NCBI GenBank assembly: GCA_963786495.1
Contig: CAWAZL010000002.1
Span: 558,001-622,000, forward strand
DNA length: 64,000 bases
Direction of reading: 5' to 3'
From: JALZKA01 sp963786495
GTDB taxonomy: Bacteria > Actinomycetota > Thermoleophilia > Solirubrobacterales > 70-9
In this document: piece by piece, positions 59,780 through 64,000 of the stretch
Numbering within the stretch: the stretch's first letter is position 1
Layout: every line of letters starts with the position of its first letter
The notes under the pieces: model-generated
Told to the model about the DNA's origin: nothing
Databases searched by the model: none
The model's input: the letters and a program-made list of their open reading frames with translations, nothing else
Translations under genes and position numbers: made by a program

Positions 59780-60361
59780 GTGCTCGGTAGGGTGCTCGCC
59801 GTGCGTCTGAGCCCTCGCCAAGCGGTGATCTTGTTCGTGGTCGGGGCCATCGGGGGGCTCATCGGCGATGCGTGCCATGTCGCCACGGGCACCACCACGT
59901 ATCTCGACGAGACCTTCCCGTTCATCTGGAACAGCCAGCTGTGGTTCCCGATCGCCGTCGGGCTCGCCACCGTGACCACGGGTGAGTTGCGCCTACGCCT
60001 GGGCCCGCCCCGCCCCGGTCACAACCCCATCGAAGCCGCGGCAGCGATCGCGAGCGTGGTTGGCCTCTACGCGCTGACCGCAGTCGTCACCGACGAGGAT
60101 CCGCTCACCGCGACGGTCCTCATCTGGGCGGGCGCGATCCTGATCGCCGCGCGGTTCGGCGGCGGCATGCCGGCCCTCGTCTGTGGGGTCCTGGCCGCGA
60201 TCCTCGGACCGCTCGCCGAGATCCTGATCGTGGAGGCAGATCTCGCGATGTACGCGCCGTCGGCCGATGGCCTCTTCGGCGTCGCCGAGTGGTTGCCGGC
60301 CCTCTATTTCGCGTTCGGAATCGTCGCCGCAAGGCTGGCGGAGCTGATCCCCCCGCGTTAA
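59780..60361 (+). CDS. Polytopic membrane protein, possibly INSIG-like
   Basis: A protein of 193 residues (GTG 59780; GTG 59801 gives 186 and leaves the stem-loop free). Six hydrophobic segments are seen, starting with AVILFVVGAIGGLIGDACHV. The motif GDACHVATGTTTYLDETFPF and the Trp-rich IWNSQLWFPIAVGLATVT are distinctive. The layout is reminiscent of the bacterial relatives of the sterol-sensing INSIG proteins, but I am not certain. No neighbouring gene hints at a role. The next gene follows 79 bp later. Confidence 0.65.
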   Translation: MLGRVLAVRLSPRQAVILFVVGAIGGLIGDACHVATGTTTYLDETFPFIWNSQLWFPIAVGLATVTTGELRLRLGPPRPGHNPIEAAAAIASVVGLYALTAVVTDEDPLTATVLIWAGAILIAARFGGGMPALVCGVLAAILGPLAEILIVEADLAMYAPSADGLFGVAEWLPALYFAFGIVAARLAELIPPR

Positions 60362-60440
60362 AACCACCCCATCCCCGGGTATCCCTGCGTGAAGGAGCCG
60401 TGGCCAGATGGCCCCGGCGGGTCCAAGGGAAGGAATCTCA

Positions 60441-61022
60441 ATGGCGTTTTTACGCAGAGACACCACCACGACGTACGACAGAGGCACGGGCTTGGCTCGC
60501 GGGCCTGCCTACATCATCGGGGCAATCCTGGCCGCGTTCGGCTTGATCATGCTTATTTCCGGCGGCGAAGACCCCATCAACTTCGCGACTGCCGGCTTCC
60601 CAGACGCGGACGTCACGAGCGATGAGTTCATCGGCTTCGAATGGAACGGCTGGACGGCGTGGATCACCATCACCGCGGGTGCGCTCTTGCTCTTCGGCGC
60701 GGCACAACATGCGCTGGCCAAGGGCTTCAGCCTCGTCGTTGGGCTCGGGCTCGGTGCAGCAGCGCTGATCGGTTGGATCGACGGCGACGTCCTGGGGCTC
60801 GCAGCCGCGAACTGGCTGACCGAACTCGGCTGGGGCATCGCTGCGGTCCTGCTCGTCCTCAACGTGTTCGCACCGCGAGTCGGCGAGGAGCGCCATGACC
60901 ATGTGGCGGTTGACCGTGACCGGGATGGCGTGGACGACCGCCACGAGCATCGCGCCCCGGTGATCGACCGGGACCGCGATGGCGTTGACGACCGCGAGGA
61001 GCGGCCCGTCGCGAGACGCTAG
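60441..61022 (+). CDS. Membrane protein with C-terminal Asp-rich repeats
   Basis: A protein of about 193 residues; ATG 60441 has AAGGGAAGGAA upstream, which sets the start. Four hydrophobic segments (PAYIIGAILAAFGLIMLISG; WITITAGALLLFGAAQHALA; FSLVVGLGLGAAALIGWIDG; LGWGIAAVLLVLNVFAPRVG) match the DUF4383-like layout. The C-terminal 40 residues are two copies of VDRDRDGVDDR(H/E)-like sequence, a form like thrombospondin type-3 or dockerin calcium loops (DxDxDGxxD). It may bind divalent cations outside or inside the membrane. The stop overlaps the convergent transketolase gene by four bases. Confidence 0.7.
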   Translation: MAFLRRDTTTTYDRGTGLARGPAYIIGAILAAFGLIMLISGGEDPINFATAGFPDADVTSDEFIGFEWNGWTAWITITAGALLLFGAAQHALAKGFSLVVGLGLGAAALIGWIDGDVLGLAAANWLTELGWGIAAVLLVLNVFAPRVGEERHDHVAVDRDRDGVDDRHEHRAPVIDRDRDGVDDREERPVARR

Positions 61023-62011
61023 GTCCAGTCCGGACCGTAAAGCGGAGGATGCGAGACGATCGGCTTCTGTAGGAGTGCTTCGCGCGCACGGTCCGCGATT
61101 CCGCGGGCCGTGAGCCCGAAGTGCTCCATACAGGCCTCGCCGGTCCCCGAGATGCCGAACTCGTCGCCCATGCCTACGGCGAAGATCGGAACGGGGTGCT
61201 GCTCGGCGGCGACGTGGCGGACCGCGTCCGCGAGCCCGCCGACGACGCGGTGCTCCTCGGCCGTGACGGCAACGCCCGTCTTCGCGATGGACTCGAGGAC
61301 CGACTCGGAGTGGATGGGCTTGATGATCGAGACGTTCACGACCTCCGCCTCGATCCCGTCCTCGGCCTCGAGCGAATCGGCCGCCTCCATGGCGCGCCAG
61401 ACCATGTGGCCGGTCGCGAAGAGCGAGATGTCCTTGCCCTCCCGCAGGACGTCGACGCCGGTGCCGAGCGTCTCGGGCACGTCCTCGTAGACGACCGGCG
61501 TGGCGGGCCGGCCGAAGCGGAGGTACTGCGGCTCGTCGGACTCGTATGAGTCGAGCGTCGCGCGGTAGGCCTGGTTGTAGTCGGCCGGAACGACCACCTG
61601 CATGTTCGGCATCACGCGCATGAGCGCGATGTCCTCGATCATCTGGTGGGACGCGCCGTCCTCGCCGAGGGATACGCCACCGTGCGACGCGCAGATCTTC
61701 ACCGGCAGCTCGTTGTGGGCGATGCCAAGCCGGATCTGGTCGTACGCCCGTCCGGTGGCGAAGATCGCGAAGGTGGACGCGTAGGGGCGCTTGCCCGTCG
61801 CGGCAAGCCCGCACGCCATCGACATCATGTTGGCCTCGGCCGCACCCACGTTGAAGAACCGCTCCGGGAAGGCTGCGCCGAACTTCGCCGACTGGGTGGA
61901 GACCGACAGGTCGGCGTCGAGCGCGACGACGTCTTCGTGCGCCTCGCCCAGCTCGACCAGCGCCGCGCCGTAGGCGTTCCGGGTCGCGCTCGGCTCTGAC
62001 TTGCCTGCCAT
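61019..62011 (-). CDS. Transketolase, C-terminal subunit
   Basis: The pyrimidine-binding and C-terminal domains of a split transketolase (330 residues). The ThDP-pyrimidine domain has DVVALDADLSVSTQSAKFGA and RFFNVGAAEANMMSMACGLA with the conserved Glu. KICASHGGVSLGEDGASHQM holds the substrate-phosphate His/Arg region. The C-terminal domain is intact (GVAVTAEEHRVVGGLADAVR). It begins directly after the N-terminal subunit gene (adjacent codons), so the two chains assemble into one enzyme. The pair could serve the pentose phosphate pathway or a related ketol transfer; split forms are common in archaea and some bacteria. Confidence 0.92.
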   Translation of the reverse strand: MAGKSEPSATRNAYGAALVELGEAHEDVVALDADLSVSTQSAKFGAAFPERFFNVGAAEANMMSMACGLAATGKRPYASTFAIFATGRAYDQIRLGIAHNELPVKICASHGGVSLGEDGASHQMIEDIALMRVMPNMQVVVPADYNQAYRATLDSYESDEPQYLRFGRPATPVVYEDVPETLGTGVDVLREGKDISLFATGHMVWRAMEAADSLEAEDGIEAEVVNVSIIKPIHSESVLESIAKTGVAVTAEEHRVVGGLADAVRHVAAEQHPVPIFAVGMGDEFGISGTGEACMEHFGLTARGIADRAREALLQKPIVSHPPLYGPDWT

Positions 62012-62935
62012 CTAGCTCGCCCCTTCCATCGCCGCTGTTTGTTCTTCAAGCCGTGCCTCGAGCTCCTCGAGCGCCTCGACCGCCTGCTCCGGGGAGGGCG
62101 GCTTGCCGTGGAAGCCAAAGCGGCCCTCCATGAAGGAGACGCCGCGGCCCTTCTTCGTCTGCGCGACGATCGCCGCCGGCTTGTCGAGGGTGCGGCTGCG
62201 CTCAAGGGCTTCAACGACCTCGTCCATGTCATGGCCGTCGATCTGAATGGAGTCCCATCCGAAGGACTCGAACTTGGCGCGAACGTCACCGATGTCCATG
62301 ACCTGCTCGGTCGTGCCGTCGGTCTGAAGGTGGTTGTAGTCGACGATCGCGGTGAGGTTCGTGAGGCCGAAATGGGCGGCCGCAGTTGCCGCCTCCCATG
62401 TCTGGCCTTCCTGGCAGTCGCCGTCGGAGAGGACGCCGAACACGTGCGCCGTGTCCTCCAGGCCGTCGAGGCGGAGGGCGAGGCCAATCCCCACGCACAT
62501 CGAAAGGCCCTGGCCGAGCGAGCCGGTCGAGACCTCGACTCCGGCGGTCTTGTTCATGTCGGGGTGGCCCTGGAGCGGAGCGCCGATCTTGCGAAGGCCC
62601 TGGAGGTCCTCATGCGGGAAGTAGCCGTGGTGCGCCAGCGCCGCGTACTGGATCGGCGCGGCGTGGCCCTTGCAGAGGACAAAGCGGTCGCGCTCGTGCC
62701 ACGCCGGGTTCTCCGGATCGTGGCGAAGCACGCGGTTATAGAGAGCCGAGACGATGTCCGCCGCCGAGAGCGACGAGTCCAGGTGGCCCGACTTCGCGAC
62801 GGCCAGCATGCGCACGCAGGCGAGGCGATGCACCGTCGCCCAGCGCTCGAGCTCGGCGATCGAGGGTTCGACCTCGCCGCGGGCGAGCTCATTCGAAGGC
62901 GAGAGAGGGTCCGGGACCGAGCGCAAATGGCTCAT
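62012..62935 (-). CDS. Transketolase, N-terminal (ThDP-binding) subunit
   Basis: The ThDP-diphosphate-binding half of the split transketolase, 307 residues from ATG 62935 (MSHLRSVPDPLSPSNELARG). Motifs are SGHLDSSLSAADIVSALYNR, FVLCKGHAAPIQYAALAHHG, GVEVSTGSLGQGLSMCVGIG and the ThDP/Mg block VLSDGDCQEGQTWEAATAAA, ending in NHLQTDG. An open frame extending to 63091 crosses the divergent promoter region and is Ala/Pro-rich, so it is rejected. The subunit stop and the next subunit's start are adjacent, which implies strict translational coupling. Confidence 0.92.
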   Translation of the reverse strand: MSHLRSVPDPLSPSNELARGEVEPSIAELERWATVHRLACVRMLAVAKSGHLDSSLSAADIVSALYNRVLRHDPENPAWHERDRFVLCKGHAAPIQYAALAHHGYFPHEDLQGLRKIGAPLQGHPDMNKTAGVEVSTGSLGQGLSMCVGIGLALRLDGLEDTAHVFGVLSDGDCQEGQTWEAATAAAHFGLTNLTAIVDYNHLQTDGTTEQVMDIGDVRAKFESFGWDSIQIDGHDMDEVVEALERSRTLDKPAAIVAQTKKGRGVSFMEGRFGFHGKPPSPEQAVEALEELEARLEEQTAAMEGAS

Positions 62936-63100
62936 GGAGGCGAGGTTACCGTCAGCTCCCCAATTCGGTGATGCCGCTGGACTCCCCATCGCGAACGCGA
63001 GACTAAGCGGCGCCCGGGACGGAAACGCGACTGCCGGATCGCCGCAAATTGCGGGAGCGTTTGCGGATGACTCGCCAACGGGGGTTGCCATATTGATCGC

Positions 63101-63793
63101 GTGGACCAGTTTCGCCTTCGCACCGCCACCCTCGTCATCGCCGCGCTCCTGATCGGACTCGGCGTTGGCCTCGCAACCGGGCTCTTCGAGGACGCCGATC
63201 CGGCGCCCGAGACGACACAGGCGACGACCGTTGCCGGCGAGCCTCTCGAGGAGGGGGACAAGGACGGCGAGGGCGGTGAGGGCAGCTCCGAGCCCGATCT
63301 GCCGCCGACCGAGGAGGACCCTGACGGCCTTGAGCCCGGGCCCAGCGGCCCGGCGCCCTCAACGGACGACGAGACCGCCGCCGCGGATGCAGCGCGCGAG
63401 TACGTCGAGGCGATCAACGATCGAGACGGGCGCAGCGTCTGTGGGGCGTTCGTGCCCGGAGGCCTTGGCACGCTTGAACTTCCAAAGGAGCAAGGGTCGT
63501 GCCCAGCGTCGCTCCAGGCCTCGCTTGGCTATCGCGGCAACAGCGGCCAACCGGTGTGGGACCGCTCCGAGATGACCCAGGACATCTCGGCCCAGATCGA
63601 CGGCGATTCCGCACGCGTGGTCGCCACGGTCTTCACCGAGTACGCCGACGTCCGCGAGCCGACGATCGAAGACGACATCATCTACCTGACCCGCTCCGGC
63701 AACCGGTGGCTGGTGGTCAAGCCGAGCGCAACGCTCTACCGCGCCGTCGGCATCGCCGACGTGCCGCTGGAAGCACTCCAACCGCCGAAGTAG
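63101..63793 (+). CDS. Membrane-anchored extracellular protein, unknown function
   Basis: A protein of 230 residues from GTG 63101. The N-terminal anchor is ATLVIAALLIGLGVGLATGL. An acidic, Pro/Gly-rich linker of about 70 residues (EPLEEGDKDGEGGEGSSEPD...) follows. Residues about 95-225 are a globular domain that starts DAAREYVEAINDRDGRSVCG and contains two Cys. Its look (helix, then curved sheet with VVATVFTEYADVREPTIEDD and YLTRSGNRWLVVKPSATLYR) suggests an NTF2/SnoaL-like fold, as in many actinobacterial anchored proteins. No enzymatic residues are recognised. Confidence 0.7.
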   Translation: MDQFRLRTATLVIAALLIGLGVGLATGLFEDADPAPETTQATTVAGEPLEEGDKDGEGGEGSSEPDLPPTEEDPDGLEPGPSGPAPSTDDETAAADAAREYVEAINDRDGRSVCGAFVPGGLGTLELPKEQGSCPASLQASLGYRGNSGQPVWDRSEMTQDISAQIDGDSARVVATVFTEYADVREPTIEDDIIYLTRSGNRWLVVKPSATLYRAVGIADVPLEALQPPK

Positions 63794-64000
63794 GCGTCAG
63801 CGATCCACCCCTGGCCCCACGCGCCTGCCTGTCATCAAGCGAACAAGATCGCGTCGCATCGAGCGACGGGCTCAACCGCCGAAGTCGTGATCGGCGCCAT
63901 CAGGCCGCGGCGATCGCACCTTCGATCGCGTGGCCAAATCGAGGGGGAGGGTGCCGCCAGCCAGTGGCGCTCATTTCGACCTCGCGGGTTCGGTGCTTTG
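63794..64000. other. Terminal stretch without a certain gene
   Basis: On the minus strand an open frame enters from beyond 64000 and stops at 63900 (ending GHAIEGAIAAA); it could be the tail of a gene, but 33 codons are too few to judge. I see no RNA gene or repeat of the families described here. Confidence 0.35.

Noticed and set aside
60450..61814. 454-codon minus-strand frame across the membrane-protein and transketolase genes
   Set aside because: It overlaps two well-supported genes, and its product is Arg/His-rich with no domain.

Overview
High-GC chromosomal DNA from an actinobacterium, most likely class Thermoleophilia (Solirubrobacterales-like). This placement is an inference. It rests on strong GC bias at third codon positions, a secreted protein at 18175-19275 with an N-terminus (SNVVGYVAVFLALSGGAYAA) that I associate with that group, a mycobacterium-like HtdX-FabG4-FadA2-FadE cluster, a homodimeric-type AceE, and frequent GTG/TTG starts with start/stop overlaps. 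There is no prophage, insertion sequence, CRISPR array or tRNA gene. Gene density is that of an ordinary chromosome.

Layout: 1-1.7 kb, metal uptake (znuA, zur/fur, znuB; the last cut by the edge). 1.7-6.7 kb, HD hydrolase, enoyl-CoA hydratase, SpoIIM-like protein, an Rpf-like muralytic protein behind a CRP-consensus palindrome, a PfkB sugar kinase and a ParB-like protein. 6.7-12.9 kb, one minus-strand alpha-glucoside operon (TetR, GH13, binding protein, two permeases, ATPase), divergent from an MpaB-type oxygenase across a perfect TetR-type operator. 12.9-18 kb, phosphoesterase, GlsB-like protein, MFS exporter, RlmN and an RDD protein. 18-23.1 kb, fibre-like and other secreted proteins plus a two-component system. 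23.1-29.3 kb, pyruvate dehydrogenase operon aceE-aceF-lpd with a cupin gene. 29.4-31.3 kb, a Tat-exported spermidine-dehydrogenase-like flavoprotein. 31.4-37.5 kb, the fatty-acyl cluster. 37.7-40.1 kb, a polar amino acid ABC transporter. 40-48 kb, secreted Ig-like and Cys-rich proteins, an ABC-2 exporter and an M1-like peptidase. 48.3-59.6 kb, ribosome rescue and cell division: greA, tmRNA, smpB, rnr, an S41 protease and ftsEX. 59.7-64 kb, two membrane proteins, a split transketolase and a membrane-anchored protein.

The most unusual feature is a repeat of exactly 61 bp, bounded by near-palindromic 13-mers (GGGGTCAGGCACC-type). It occurs five times inside the coding sequences of aceF (two), lpd (one) and a helix-hairpin-helix protein (two). 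All copies are in the same reading frame and encode the same acidic linker peptide. Related 13-mers lie in at least four intergenic gaps, so this looks like a REP/REPIN-type palindromic family that has entered protein-coding genes. A second, unrelated stem-loop family (AACGTCCC...GGGACGTT) occurs in three intergenic places. The tmRNA has perfect tRNA-domain geometry but a non-canonical T-loop and no encoded CCA.

Five genes carry single frameshifts, each needing exactly one base to be skipped. Uncorrected insertion errors in the assembly are the likeliest reason.
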